Shown here one piece after another: positions 40,748-49,331 of a stretch of DNA of 64,000 bases (the first letter of the stretch is position 1; the number at the start of each line of letters is the position of its first letter). The stretch comes from Chryseobacterium daecheongense (GTDB lineage: Bacteria; Bacteroidota; Bacteroidia; Flavobacteriales; Weeksellaceae). The stretch lies in NCBI RefSeq assembly GCF_003729955.1, contig NZ_RJTX01000002.1, positions 62,001 to 126,000 on the forward strand. Direction: 5' to 3'. The position numbers and the translations under genes were made by a program. The notes under the pieces are model-generated. The model had not been told where the DNA came from, searched no databases, and saw only the letters and a list, made by a program, of their open reading frames with translations.

Positions 40748-41182
40748 ATGGGAGTATCAGATTTATTAGCCAAACGTAAAAAAGAACAGGCCGAGAAAAA
40801 CCTTAAGGAAGGGAAAGCCTATATGGAAGAATACGGCAAAAGAGAAAGCGTGGTACAATTGCCAAGCGGTTTGCAGTATGAAATCATTACTGAAGGAGAC
40901 GGCCCGAAACCAGGTCCTAAATCCACTGTAAAATGTCACTATCATGGGACTACCATTGCTGGGAAAATTTTCGATAGTTCAGTAAAAAGAGGCACCCCTG
41001 CATCTTTCCCTTTAAACAGGGTGATTGAAGGATGGACGGAAGCTCTTCAATTAATGCCGGTAGGAAGCAAATGGAGACTGATCATTCCACCGCATTTAGC
41101 GTATGGGGATCAGCAGATCAGCAAAGAAATAGGGCCTAACAGCACGCTGGTTTTTGAAGTGGAATTATTAGATATTAAATAA
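40748..41182 (+). CDS. FKBP-type peptidyl-prolyl isomerase
   Basis: 144 residues: a short helical N-terminal segment (about 1-35) and one FKBP domain (about 40-144) with VKCHYHGTTIAGKIFDSSVK, VIEGWTEALQLMPVGSKW and IPPHLAYGD, and final STLVFEVELLDI. No signal peptide, so probably cytosolic. Confidence 0.92.
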   Translation: MGVSDLLAKRKKEQAEKNLKEGKAYMEEYGKRESVVQLPSGLQYEIITEGDGPKPGPKSTVKCHYHGTTIAGKIFDSSVKRGTPASFPLNRVIEGWTEALQLMPVGSKWRLIIPPHLAYGDQQISKEIGPNSTLVFEVELLDIK

Positions 41183-41206
41183 GGATTACCTTAAATATAG
41201 CTTAAA

Positions 41207-41236
41207 AATTGACCTGAATTCAGGTCAATTTTTTTA
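41207..41236 (+). terminator. Intrinsic terminator after the FKBP gene
   Basis: Stem AAATTGACCTG / CAGGTCAATTT with seven following T residues. Confidence 0.9.
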
Positions 41237-41302
41237 TTTGTAGTATATTAGTGTGACCAATTGATAAAGCGATTGCTTTTGTAAATAACGAAATAGGATT
41301 GA

Positions 41303-42253
41303 ATGAAAAAGTTGTTTTACTTTGTTGCTATCTTGAGCCTTCTGACTTCATGTGTTTCTAAAAAGAACCAGGCCATCAAACATAATATTCTTACCCTGAG
41401 AGACAGTTATTGTAAAGCTCCCTTTAAATATAATTATACCAATAAAATACCTTCTTATAATTCAGATTCTATCTTGGCTGCCAATAAAGAATTAAGAGGT
41501 GTGTTTTCCGATCAAAGTATATTGATTTTGAATGCCATGGATAATCTTGATGAAGTTCACCAGATTATCGAGCTTAAAAAAGATTCTTCCATTACCTCTC
41601 AGGTAAAAGTATTGCAGCTTAAAGGTAAGATCAACAGCAAAATTACAATAGCGTTAACAGAATTGGATGCTGTTGCGGCAGAATTCGATTGTGAGGGAGA
41701 ACGTGTGGCACAAATTGGAAATTATGTAGATAACCTTAACGATTCCAGGAATAATAAGCTCATTTTGTATTCAATTGTTGCAGGAGCAGCTGCTTCCATT
41801 GCTGGAGGAATTGTGAAAGATAACGGATGGAGCAGTGCCATTGATATCGGAGGAGGAGCATTGGGAGCCGGCTTTGGATTAGCCACATTGAATCCAAAGG
41901 GGAAGAAAGTGGAATTTATCCATAAAAGGAACCTTTTGAGAGATATTTGGCGCGAAAAACTTGAATCCCCGAATTTTCCACCATTTATTTGGTATATGTA
42001 CACTGAAAAAAAGTTCTCCAACAAAGAATCACGTTCCATCATTCAGAGTATGAAAGAAGGATGGCTTCATTACCAGTTTGATGATAATAAGCAGGAAGCA
42101 GATCAGTCCGTTATTTTTAGTGACGGAGGGTTTTACAGAGCAGATGATCTTCATAACCGTGCTGCAATGCTTAATCAGATGCAGTCTGCCACAAGAACCA
42201 TTAATCAGAATATCAATTATTTACTATTAGATCTGGATCGATTGATTTTATAA
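41303..42253 (+). CDS. Predicted lipoprotein of unknown function
   Basis: 316 residues, lipobox LLTSC (cysteine at about 17). A glycine-rich hydrophobic stretch at about 150-195 (AGAAASIAGGIV, then IGGGALGAGFGLATL) resembles glycine-zipper segments that associate with membranes. The rest is helical. Family not recognised. Confidence 0.65.
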   Translation: MKKLFYFVAILSLLTSCVSKKNQAIKHNILTLRDSYCKAPFKYNYTNKIPSYNSDSILAANKELRGVFSDQSILILNAMDNLDEVHQIIELKKDSSITSQVKVLQLKGKINSKITIALTELDAVAAEFDCEGERVAQIGNYVDNLNDSRNNKLILYSIVAGAAASIAGGIVKDNGWSSAIDIGGGALGAGFGLATLNPKGKKVEFIHKRNLLRDIWREKLESPNFPPFIWYMYTEKKFSNKESRSIIQSMKEGWLHYQFDDNKQEADQSVIFSDGGFYRADDLHNRAAMLNQMQSATRTINQNINYLLLDLDRLIL

Positions 42254-42264
42254 TAAAAAATAAA

Positions 42265-42283
42265 TGTAATAAAATTTGTTACA
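42265..42283 (+). promoter_or_regulatory. Operator before the rrf2-type gene
   Basis: Inverted repeat TGTAATAAAATTTGTTACA, 19 bases. The same design recurs before the neighbouring oxidoreductase gene. The rrf2 promoter's -33 element (TTTG, 42275-42278) lies inside it, so a bound regulator would block the promoter. Confidence 0.7.
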
Positions 42284-42306
42284 TTTAAAAAATTATTTTA
42301 CCTTTG
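42275..42306 (+). promoter_or_regulatory. Promoter of the rrf2-type gene
   Basis: -33 TTTG at 42275-42278 and -7 TACCTTTG at 42299-42306, 20 bases apart, both matching consensus. The ATG is at 42320. Confidence 0.7.
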
Positions 42307-42319
42307 CCCTGTAATTACA

Positions 42320-42730
42320 ATGAACAATACAAGATTTGCTACGGCAGTACATATAATGACGCTACTGGAAAAGAGCCCTCAGGAATGGTTAACTTCTGAG
42401 TGGATTGCGGGTAGCATTAATATAAATCCGGTAATTGTCCGTAAAGAGATGAGTGTTTTGAGAGAAGCTGGCTTAATTATAAGCAGACAGGGAAAAGAAG
42501 GAGGAAGTAGGCTGGCCCGAAACCCAGAGTCGATTAGTATTTCTGAAATTTATGCGGTTGTTAAAAACACAGAAGTTTTAGGAAAGAAAAATCAAAATCC
42601 TAACCCTGCATGCAGCGTTGGTAAGGATATTAATGTTCATTTGAATACTTTATTTGAAGAGACTGATAAATTGGTAGTTAGTTTTTTAGGAAACAAGTCT
42701 TTGAAAGAATTCAGCGATCAGTTTGAATAA
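42320..42730 (+). CDS. Rrf2 family transcriptional regulator
   Basis: 136 residues. Winged helix with FATAVHIMTLLEKSPQEWLTSEWIAGS and INPVIVRKEMSVLREAGLI, then the wing SRQGKEGGSRLARNPESI. Only one cysteine (in PACSVG, about residue 92), so it is not an Fe-S type Rrf2; it is nearer to YwnA. Probably autoregulated through the operator that overlaps its promoter and controlling the next gene. Confidence 0.9.
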   Translation: MNNTRFATAVHIMTLLEKSPQEWLTSEWIAGSININPVIVRKEMSVLREAGLIISRQGKEGGSRLARNPESISISEIYAVVKNTEVLGKKNQNPNPACSVGKDINVHLNTLFEETDKLVVSFLGNKSLKEFSDQFE

Positions 42731-42748
42731 AATTTTTTTAACTATAAA

Positions 42749-42767
42749 TGTAACAAAAATTATTACA
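42749..42767 (+). promoter_or_regulatory. Second operator, before the NAD(P)-binding oxidoreductase gene
   Basis: Inverted repeat TGTAACAAAAATTATTACA, 19 bases with the same arms and spacing as the operator at 42265. It lies 17 bases before the ATG, just downstream of a weak -7-like TATAAATG (42743-42750). Confidence 0.7.
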
Positions 42768-42783
42768 ATTAAAATAAAAGAAT

Positions 42784-43437
42784 ATGAAAAAAGTAGCAGT
42801 AATTGGTGCGACAGGATTTGTAGGTTCGCACGTAGTGAAAGAATTGGAAAACAGAGGGTATGAAGTAGAGGCTATTGTAAGAGATGCCTCCAAAGTTGAG
42901 CAGAGCGATAAAGTAACCGCTAAAAGCATTGATATCAACAACGTAGAAGAGTTAGCGGAGAGCTTAAAAGGAAATGATGCTGTAATCAGCACTTTCAATG
43001 CAGGTTGGACCAATCCTAATCTTTATCATGATTTCCTGACCGGTTCGGAAAACATCGAAAAAGCAGTAGAGCAATCAGGTGTGAAGAGACTTATTGTGGT
43101 GGGTGGAGCAGGAAGCCTTTATACACCGGATAATATCCAGATCGTAGATACACCGGATTTCCCTGAGGCTTATAAACCGGGAGCCGCTGCAGCAAGAGAC
43201 TATTTAAACAAGATTAAAGAGAATAAAACATTGGATTGGACCTTCTTCAGCCCGGCAATAGAGATGAATCAGGCCAACATAGGAACAAGAACAGGAAAAT
43301 ACAGAACTTCTTTGGAAACTCCGGTATTTGATGAAAATGGAAGAAGCATCCTTTCTGTGGAAGATGTAGCTGTTGCCTTAGTAGATGAATTGGAACAAAA
43401 TAACCACATTCGTGAGCGTTTTACAGCTGCTTATTAA
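42784..43437 (+). CDS. NAD(P)-binding atypical SDR oxidoreductase
   Basis: 217 residues. Rossmann start VAVIGATGFVGSHVVKELENRG (NAD(P)-binding G-x-x-G-x-x-G), then the VIVGGAGSLYTPD-like region (RLIVVGGAGSLY, about 102-113). Similar to YwnB/NmrA-like proteins; in Bacillus subtilis ywnB adjoins the Rrf2 gene ywnA, the same pairing as here. Substrate unknown. Likely repressed by the upstream regulator. Confidence 0.88.
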   Translation: MKKVAVIGATGFVGSHVVKELENRGYEVEAIVRDASKVEQSDKVTAKSIDINNVEELAESLKGNDAVISTFNAGWTNPNLYHDFLTGSENIEKAVEQSGVKRLIVVGGAGSLYTPDNIQIVDTPDFPEAYKPGAAAARDYLNKIKENKTLDWTFFSPAIEMNQANIGTRTGKYRTSLETPVFDENGRSILSVEDVAVALVDELEQNNHIRERFTAAY

Positions 43438-43664
43438 TACTATTATATTCATTTAAAATAAACCGCAAAAGACATAAAAGTTGTTTTATCAGAAGATACT
43501 TTAGAAGCATGTTAAATCCTGGAAATCTTTGATTCTCCTCTTATGTGAACTTATTGATATCGGTGCTTGGGATTTATATATTACTAAGGTGTTTATCATT
43601 TTTTGTATACAGCTTTTGTGACTTTTGTGGTTAAAATCATTATTATAATTCAAAACAAATTTAA

Positions 43665-44843
43665 ATGATGCTTAAAAAGAAATTATTCTCAATATTCTTA
43701 TTGCTTGGTTTTACAGGTCTCCTGTTCGCGGGTAACTTAAAGATCAAAGTATATAATCCGGGTCCTAAAGCCATTTTTCCAATTACATCAACTATTATTT
43801 ATGGTGATAAAGACGCCATCCTTGTTGATGCACAATTTCAAAAACAATATGCGGAACAGCTGATTAAAGAAATAAAAGCAACAGGTAAAAATCTGACAAC
43901 CATTTTCATTTCCCACAGTGATCCGGATTTTTACTTCGGACTGGATGTCATTAAAAAAGCATTTCCCAATGCAAAAATTATTTCAACTGCTCAAACGGCC
44001 TACCTGATTTCAGCATTGAAAGACGACAAAATGGTAGTGTGGAAACCGCAGCTTAAGGATGATGCACCTTCAGAAATCATTGTTCCGGAAGCAGTGAATG
44101 CAATTCCTGATCTGGAAGGTAATACAATAGAGATCAGACAAAATCCTCAGGATCCTGCGCATAGTTTCCTTTGGATTCCTTCTATAAAAACCATCATAGG
44201 CGGAATTTCAGTTTCTACAGATTCTCACCTTTGGATGGCAGATACGCAAAGTGAAAAAGCTATTGATGAATGGATCGGTCAAATTAATGCTATGAAAGCA
44301 TTGAAACCTGAACAGGTTGTCCCATCACATTTTGCTAAGTCATCACTTTCTCCAGGCTCTCTTGATTTTGTAAAAAACTATCTGGAAAACTATAAAAAAG
44401 CAGTCACTGAAAATAAATCTTCTGATGCTGCCATCAAATTCATGATAAGCAAATATCCCGATCTTCCGGGAAAAGATGAATTGGGAATGGGAGTAAAAGT
44501 ATTTTTCGGAGAGATGAAATGGGATGTGAAATCACCGTATCCAGCCATTGGACATAAAGTGGAGGCTAATTTTAATGGATTGAAATTTATTCTGGACTTT
44601 AAGGATAACAAAACAATGACCTTCATAGGAGTGGAAGGAACTTTGAAAGGAGCCACGGATACCGTTCAGTATACAGCCGTAGAAGTTGCTAAAAATATAT
44701 TTATGGTGTATTGGCACGAGCCTAAGCGAGGAGATAACGTAACCCATGTTCAGGATTATAATAATAACATAGTATACACGAATATTTCCGGAGCAGACGG
44801 ATCATTCCTACACCTTAAAGGAACTTTGAATATAGTAAAATGA
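43665..44843 (+). CDS. Exported MBL-fold protein with MoaF-like C-terminal domain
   Basis: 392 residues with a signal peptide (cleavage near FAGNLK). The metallo-beta-lactamase-fold domain (about 25-245) has the metal motif as FISHSDPDFYFG instead of H-x-H-x-D-H: first His and the Asp are kept, the second and third His positions are not. DPAHSFLWIP and VVPSHF supply later ligand-like residues. The C-terminal domain (about 275-392) with TAVEVAKNIFMVYWHEP resembles the lipocalin-like MoaF domain. Hydrolase activity is doubtful. Confidence 0.75.
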   Translation: MMLKKKLFSIFLLLGFTGLLFAGNLKIKVYNPGPKAIFPITSTIIYGDKDAILVDAQFQKQYAEQLIKEIKATGKNLTTIFISHSDPDFYFGLDVIKKAFPNAKIISTAQTAYLISALKDDKMVVWKPQLKDDAPSEIIVPEAVNAIPDLEGNTIEIRQNPQDPAHSFLWIPSIKTIIGGISVSTDSHLWMADTQSEKAIDEWIGQINAMKALKPEQVVPSHFAKSSLSPGSLDFVKNYLENYKKAVTENKSSDAAIKFMISKYPDLPGKDELGMGVKVFFGEMKWDVKSPYPAIGHKVEANFNGLKFILDFKDNKTMTFIGVEGTLKGATDTVQYTAVEVAKNIFMVYWHEPKRGDNVTHVQDYNNNIVYTNISGADGSFLHLKGTLNIVK

Positions 44844-44861
44844 AATAAGGATTAATAAAAA

Positions 44862-44900
44862 AACTACGGCGGCTGTCAAAGACAGCCGCCGTAGTTTTTT
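44862..44900 (+). terminator. Strong terminator between convergent MBL and M23 genes
   Basis: A 15-base perfect stem (ACTACGGCGGCTGTC and its complement) with an AAA loop and seven T residues on the + strand; the minus strand has a similar T tract, so it may act both ways. Confidence 0.93.
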
Positions 44901-44904
44901 TATG

Positions 44905-45930
44905 TTATAAATTCATAAACAATTTCGGATTCACCGGAGTATTGTTTTTGTGTACTTCATAATGAAGATGAGGTCCTGTAGAACGTCCGGAATTTCCGGA
45001 TTTGGCAATTACCTGACCTACTTTTACCTTATCATTGGCCTTTACAATAAGTTGAGACAAATGTCCGTAAAGCGTTGCCAAACCATTTCCATGAGAAACG
45101 ATCACACAATTTCCATAACCTCCTTTTTGTCCGGAGAAAATAACAGTTCCCGCAGCAGCGGCTCTTACATCAGAACCAAAAGCAACAGCAATATCCAGTC
45201 CCTTGTGAAACTGCATTTGGTCAGCTTCAGCAGGAGGATTGTTTCCTTCAGCAGGAGCCTTGGAACCTGAAGCAGTAGCTACTGATTTAGTAGAATTGGA
45301 TGGAGCAATGGCAACAGAGGTATTATTCGCTTTTGGAGTCACCATTACTTTTACTTCTCTTTTATTCCCATAGCTGTCTGTAAGTTCAACAATTTTTTCA
45401 ACAGGCTCAGCTTTTACTTCAGGTTTTGATACGGTAGCAGCCGCAGCTGTAGATCCGGTTGAAGGAGATTTTACAGAAGCAAAAACCCTTTTAAACGGAA
45501 TTGGATTTTTCCTGATGCCGAAATTAGACGAAATGTACCCGTCAGTAGGCATTCCCAAAGGAACCTGCATCAGTTTATTTTGTAAATCCATTAAATATTG
45601 GCTGTATCGGTTGGCTTGTTTCGCCAGGTAAACAGAATTTGAAATACTGTCTTTGTTAAGGATCGTCAGCTTTTCATTGGAAATGCTTTTTGATTTCAGG
45701 AATGAATTCAGCTGAGCTACGGTCTGATCTACTAAAGTGAGATCTGTTTTCATTTTTAAGTAATCCACACTGTCTCTTTCAGTGTTTATTTTGACAAGGT
45801 TTACCTCATACATTTTGTCATCCCTTTCGGAAAACAGTTTGGCGATGAAAATACCTTGCGCAAAAACTACTAGTAAAAGCCCCCCCAGAAGAATGTTTAC
45901 GTTCTTTTTGCTGCTTAGAAATTTCTTCAT
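44905..45930 (-). CDS. M23 family metallopeptidase (membrane-anchored)
   Basis: 341 residues: one N-terminal transmembrane helix (about 11-30), a coiled-coil linker (about 35-115), a Ser/Ala/Thr-rich low-complexity stretch (about 150-230) and a LytM domain (about 235-341) with the zinc ligands in MQFHKGLDIAV and GPHLHYEVH. Likely a cell wall peptidase or an activator. 39 bases before the ATG there is no clear TAnnTTTG. Confidence 0.92.
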   Translation of the reverse strand: MKKFLSSKKNVNILLGGLLLVVFAQGIFIAKLFSERDDKMYEVNLVKINTERDSVDYLKMKTDLTLVDQTVAQLNSFLKSKSISNEKLTILNKDSISNSVYLAKQANRYSQYLMDLQNKLMQVPLGMPTDGYISSNFGIRKNPIPFKRVFASVKSPSTGSTAAAATVSKPEVKAEPVEKIVELTDSYGNKREVKVMVTPKANNTSVAIAPSNSTKSVATASGSKAPAEGNNPPAEADQMQFHKGLDIAVAFGSDVRAAAAGTVIFSGQKGGYGNCVIVSHGNGLATLYGHLSQLIVKANDKVKVGQVIAKSGNSGRSTGPHLHYEVHKNNTPVNPKLFMNL

Positions 45931-46130
45931 ATTTCTTCTCTTAGTATTAAATAACGGTTTTTAAGCTTGCAAATTTAATTAAAAATAAGTTTTGTGAGAT
46001 ATTTTTAATAAAAATTGAGATATTTCTGTATTTAACGCCTAATTAACTATTTAATTGTGTTGAAGTGTTAATTTTTTCAAAAATTGGATTTTATCATCCC
46101 TTCAAAAGTGCTCCTAAATCATTGTTTTAA

Positions 46131-46138
46131 TATATTTG
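46131..46138 (+). promoter_or_regulatory. Predicted -7 element of gpsA
   Basis: TATATTTG matches TAnnTTTG exactly, 17 bases before the ATG at 46156. It makes the upstream in-frame ATG (46084) an unlikely start. Confidence 0.55.
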
Positions 46139-46155
46139 CAGTTCACATTTCAATT

Positions 46156-47196
46156 ATGGCGAAAAAGAAAACAATTTCAGAATCAGCAAGTCCGAAAAAG
46201 AACAAAAAGGAGATTTCCGTAGGGGTTGTAGGAAGCGGAAGCTTTGCAACGGCTATCGTAAAAATGCTTGTTGAAAACTGTAAAGTAGTGCACTGGTGTG
46301 TAAGAAGCGAATTTGTGAAAGGAGCCATTGAACTTCGTGGTCATAATCCTACTTATCTTACAGCAGCTACTTTTAACCTTAAATCGCTGAAACTTACAAC
46401 GGATATCAACGAACTGGTTTCTGCATGTGACATTATAGTGTTGGCAACGCCATCCATTTATCTTTCCGATACATTGGATAAAATGACCTGTGATTATAAA
46501 GACAAGATCTTTGTTTCTGCCATTAAAGGGATTATTCCAAAAGTTAATGATGTGGTAGCGCATTATCTGAGAGATGAATTTCAGATTGGTTTCAGAAATC
46601 AGGCGGTAATTGCGGGACCATGTCACGCAGAAGAAGTTGCGATGGAAAGATTATCATATCTTACGATTGCTGCAGTAGATGATGAAACCTCTGAGAAACT
46701 GGAAAGTATTTTTAACTCAGACTTTATAAAAGTACATTCCAGCAAGGATATTTTAGGGAATGAATACAGTGCGATTCTTAAAAATATTTTCGCCATTGGA
46801 GCGGGAATTGCAAGCGGATTGGGTTATGGAGATAACTTTACTGCCGTTTTTGTTTCTAATGCGATTCGTGAAATGGAAACTTTCCTGGAAGCTATTTACG
46901 AAGCGCCAAGAGATGTCAATGAAAGTGCTTATTTAGGTGACCTTCTGGTAACAGCCTATTCATTATTCTCAAGAAACAGGAATTTGGGCAACCTTATCGG
47001 AAAAGGATATACAGTGAAATCTGCAATCCAATCCATGAACATGGTGGCGGAAGGATATTATGCGGCAGACTCTATTTATAAAACGGCTAAACAGAAAGGT
47101 CTTAAGCTTCCGATTATCGAGACAATTTACGGAATCCTTTACGAAGGCAAAAATGCTGAAAAGCAGTTTAAAAAACTGACAACAAAATTGAATTAA
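46156..47196 (+). CDS. gpsA: NAD(P)H-dependent glycerol-3-phosphate dehydrogenase
   Basis: Makes sn-glycerol 3-phosphate for phospholipids. 346 residues from MAKKKTISESA. The Rossmann motif VGVVGSGSFATAIVKML (about 22-38) and the active-site regions FVSAIKGI, AVIAGPCHAEEVAMERLSYL and NEYSAILKNIFAIGAGIASGLGYGDN are clear. The start is chosen at 46156 because the -7 element lies between it and the alternative ATG at 46084. Confidence 0.93.
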   Translation: MAKKKTISESASPKKNKKEISVGVVGSGSFATAIVKMLVENCKVVHWCVRSEFVKGAIELRGHNPTYLTAATFNLKSLKLTTDINELVSACDIIVLATPSIYLSDTLDKMTCDYKDKIFVSAIKGIIPKVNDVVAHYLRDEFQIGFRNQAVIAGPCHAEEVAMERLSYLTIAAVDDETSEKLESIFNSDFIKVHSSKDILGNEYSAILKNIFAIGAGIASGLGYGDNFTAVFVSNAIREMETFLEAIYEAPRDVNESAYLGDLLVTAYSLFSRNRNLGNLIGKGYTVKSAIQSMNMVAEGYYAADSIYKTAKQKGLKLPIIETIYGILYEGKNAEKQFKKLTTKLN

Positions 47197-47219
47197 TAAT
47201 TCTATCGAAATATGTAAGG

Positions 47220-47248
47220 ACACCAATGAAAAACATTGGTGTTTTTTT
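47220..47248 (+). terminator. Intrinsic terminator after gpsA
   Basis: CACCAATG / CATTGGTG stem, AAAAA loop, seven T residues. Confidence 0.92.
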
Positions 47249-47343
47249 ATAACTTTTTGAAGAAAAATTAACGTGTTAAAAACGTTAAACACATTTCCAT
47301 TCTTAAAACTTTTCACGAAATTCGTAATAAAAAATACAGTTTT

Positions 47344-48849
47344 ATGTCACACCCACTTACAAGCAGAACACCAAAACCTGCCTATGATGTTGTACTGATA
47401 GGAGGCGGAATTATGAGCACCACTTTAGCCACCTTACTCCACGAATTTGATCCCAATTTGGAAATTGCCATTTTTGAACGGCTGGGAAGGTTTGCTAAGG
47501 AAAGTACCGCCGCATGGAACAATGCAGGAACCGGCCATTCCGCTTTTTGTGAATTGAACTATACCCCTGAAAAAGAAGACGGAACCATTGATATTTCCAA
47601 AGCAGAAAGTATCGCAGAGCAATTTGAGATTTCCAAACAGTTTTGGGCTTATCTGATCACCAAAGGATATATTCAGGAACCTAAAGACTTTATTAATTCC
47701 TGCCCCCACATGAGTTTGGTTTTTGGGGAAAAAGATGCGGAATATCTTAGAAAACGTCACGATAAAATGATGCAGTCTGTCCTGTTCTCAGGAATGGAAT
47801 TTTCTACGGATCATGAAAAGCTAAAAGAATGGATCCCATTGGTCATGAGCAAAAGAAATAAGTCTGAAACAATGGCCGCTACCAAAATGGATATGGGAAC
47901 GGACGTCAATTTCGGAACGCTGACCAGAAAAATGGGAAGACATTTGCTTGAAGATTCTAATGTGGAAGTTTTCCTCTATCATGAGGTAAAAGATATTGAT
48001 CCCCGTGAAGACGGAAAATGGGAAATGAAAGTGAAAGACAGAATTCACAATCATAAACAGGAAGTAGTGGCGGACTTTGTTTTCATTGGTGCCGGTGGAT
48101 ATGCATTACCATTATTAGACAGTTCTGATATTAAAGAAAGTGAAGGATATGGAGGTTTCCCGGTTTCCGGACAATGGCTGGTGACCCACAATCAGGAGCT
48201 TGTAGAAAAGCATCATGCGAAAGTGTATACCCAGGCAACGGTAGACGCTCCGCCAATGTCTGTTCCTCACCTGGATTTAAGAATTATTGATGGTAAAAAG
48301 GCACTTCTTTTCGGCCCATTTGCAGGATTCTCAACCAAATTTCTGAAAGAAGGAAGCTATCTGGATCTTCCCGAAAGTATCAATACTAAAAATATAAGAT
48401 CACTCTTCGGAGCTTGGTGGCATAATATTCCTTTAACCAAATACCTGGTTCAGCAGGTAGCGATGAATAAAGCACAGCGTATGCAGCATTTAAGGGAATT
48501 CATCAAAGACGCCAAAGAAGAAGACTGGGAATTGAAAGTGGCCGGACAAAGAGTACAGGTCATTAAAAAAGATGAAAAAGAAGGCGGAAAGCTCGAATTC
48601 GGAACAGAAGTGGTGGTGAATAAGAAAGGAACAATAGCTTCTCTCTTAGGAGCCTCGCCGGGAGCATCCACAGCAGTATATGCGATGCTGAATGTTATTG
48701 AAAAATGTTTCCCGCATAAACTCGAAGGCGAATGGAAAGACAAATTGCTGGAAATGGTTCCTTCTTACGGACAAAAACTGGCAGGAAACCCTGAGCTCAC
48801 CCAAAAGGTAAGAAATTATACTAAAGAAAAACTGGAATTAGATTATTAA
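47344..48849 (+). CDS. mqo: Malate:quinone oxidoreductase
   Basis: Membrane-associated FAD enzyme that oxidises malate and reduces quinone. 501 residues, normal. FAD motif DVVLIGGGIMSTTLATLLHE (about 15-34), STAAWNNAGTGHSAFCELNY (about 56-75), and FIGAGGYALPLL; C-terminal ASPGASTAVYAML. Monocistronic. Confidence 0.95.
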   Translation: MSHPLTSRTPKPAYDVVLIGGGIMSTTLATLLHEFDPNLEIAIFERLGRFAKESTAAWNNAGTGHSAFCELNYTPEKEDGTIDISKAESIAEQFEISKQFWAYLITKGYIQEPKDFINSCPHMSLVFGEKDAEYLRKRHDKMMQSVLFSGMEFSTDHEKLKEWIPLVMSKRNKSETMAATKMDMGTDVNFGTLTRKMGRHLLEDSNVEVFLYHEVKDIDPREDGKWEMKVKDRIHNHKQEVVADFVFIGAGGYALPLLDSSDIKESEGYGGFPVSGQWLVTHNQELVEKHHAKVYTQATVDAPPMSVPHLDLRIIDGKKALLFGPFAGFSTKFLKEGSYLDLPESINTKNIRSLFGAWWHNIPLTKYLVQQVAMNKAQRMQHLREFIKDAKEEDWELKVAGQRVQVIKKDEKEGGKLEFGTEVVVNKKGTIASLLGASPGASTAVYAMLNVIEKCFPHKLEGEWKDKLLEMVPSYGQKLAGNPELTQKVRNYTKEKLELDY

Positions 48850-48926
48850 AAAGTAAATTGTGAATCGTCAATGGTGATTGATTGACATTTGAAAAATAAT
48901 TGACTATTCACAATTGACAATACATC
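48850..48926. repeat. Imperfect inverted spacer repeat (GTGAATCGTCAAT type)
   Basis: TTGTGAATCGTCAATGG (48858-48874) faces TTGACTATTCACAATTGAC (48900-48918), an imperfect inverted pair. The core GTGAATCGTCAAT recurs in the spacer at 52212-52224. Confidence 0.55.
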
Positions 48927-49328
48927 ATGTCTGAAACAATTACAAAACCCATCATCGTAAAGGAAATTCTGGAATCTCTTCAAACCAAAGTAGAAGAGGA
49001 AAAGCAGGTAATTGTGCATTGTTGTTTTCCTGCTTCACCTTTTCTCGGAAACCTGATCAGGATATGGCATTCCACCTATCTTTTCGATAATCAGTCTGAA
49101 CACAGAAGTCAGCTGATCCATGCGGAAAACATCTCTATATTTCCATATTGGACGCCCGTTCCTTTTATGCGGGATTTTTGGTTCACATTGATATTTTCAG
49201 GACTGCCCAGAGATTGCAAAAGTTTTGACCTGAAAGAAGTAATTCCGGAAGAGGGAGGCTTTTTTGTAGAATCCATCAAAAGAAATTCATCAGATGTTTA
49301 TAGGGTTAAAATTTCAGAAGCTTACTAA
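48927..49328 (+). CDS. Protein of unknown function, 133 residues
   Basis: Soluble protein with an aromatic-rich centre (ISIFPYWTPVPFMRDFWFTLIFSGLP). Family not recognised. Three bases before the nucleotidyltransferase gene on the same strand, so the two are probably co-transcribed. Confidence 0.65.
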   Translation: MSETITKPIIVKEILESLQTKVEEEKQVIVHCCFPASPFLGNLIRIWHSTYLFDNQSEHRSQLIHAENISIFPYWTPVPFMRDFWFTLIFSGLPRDCKSFDLKEVIPEEGGFFVESIKRNSSDVYRVKISEAY

Positions 49329-49331
49329 TGT

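Noticed and set aside
46084..46155. Upstream in-frame ATG for gpsA
   Set aside because: A -7 promoter element lies between it and the ATG at 46156, and the added residues do not match the family.
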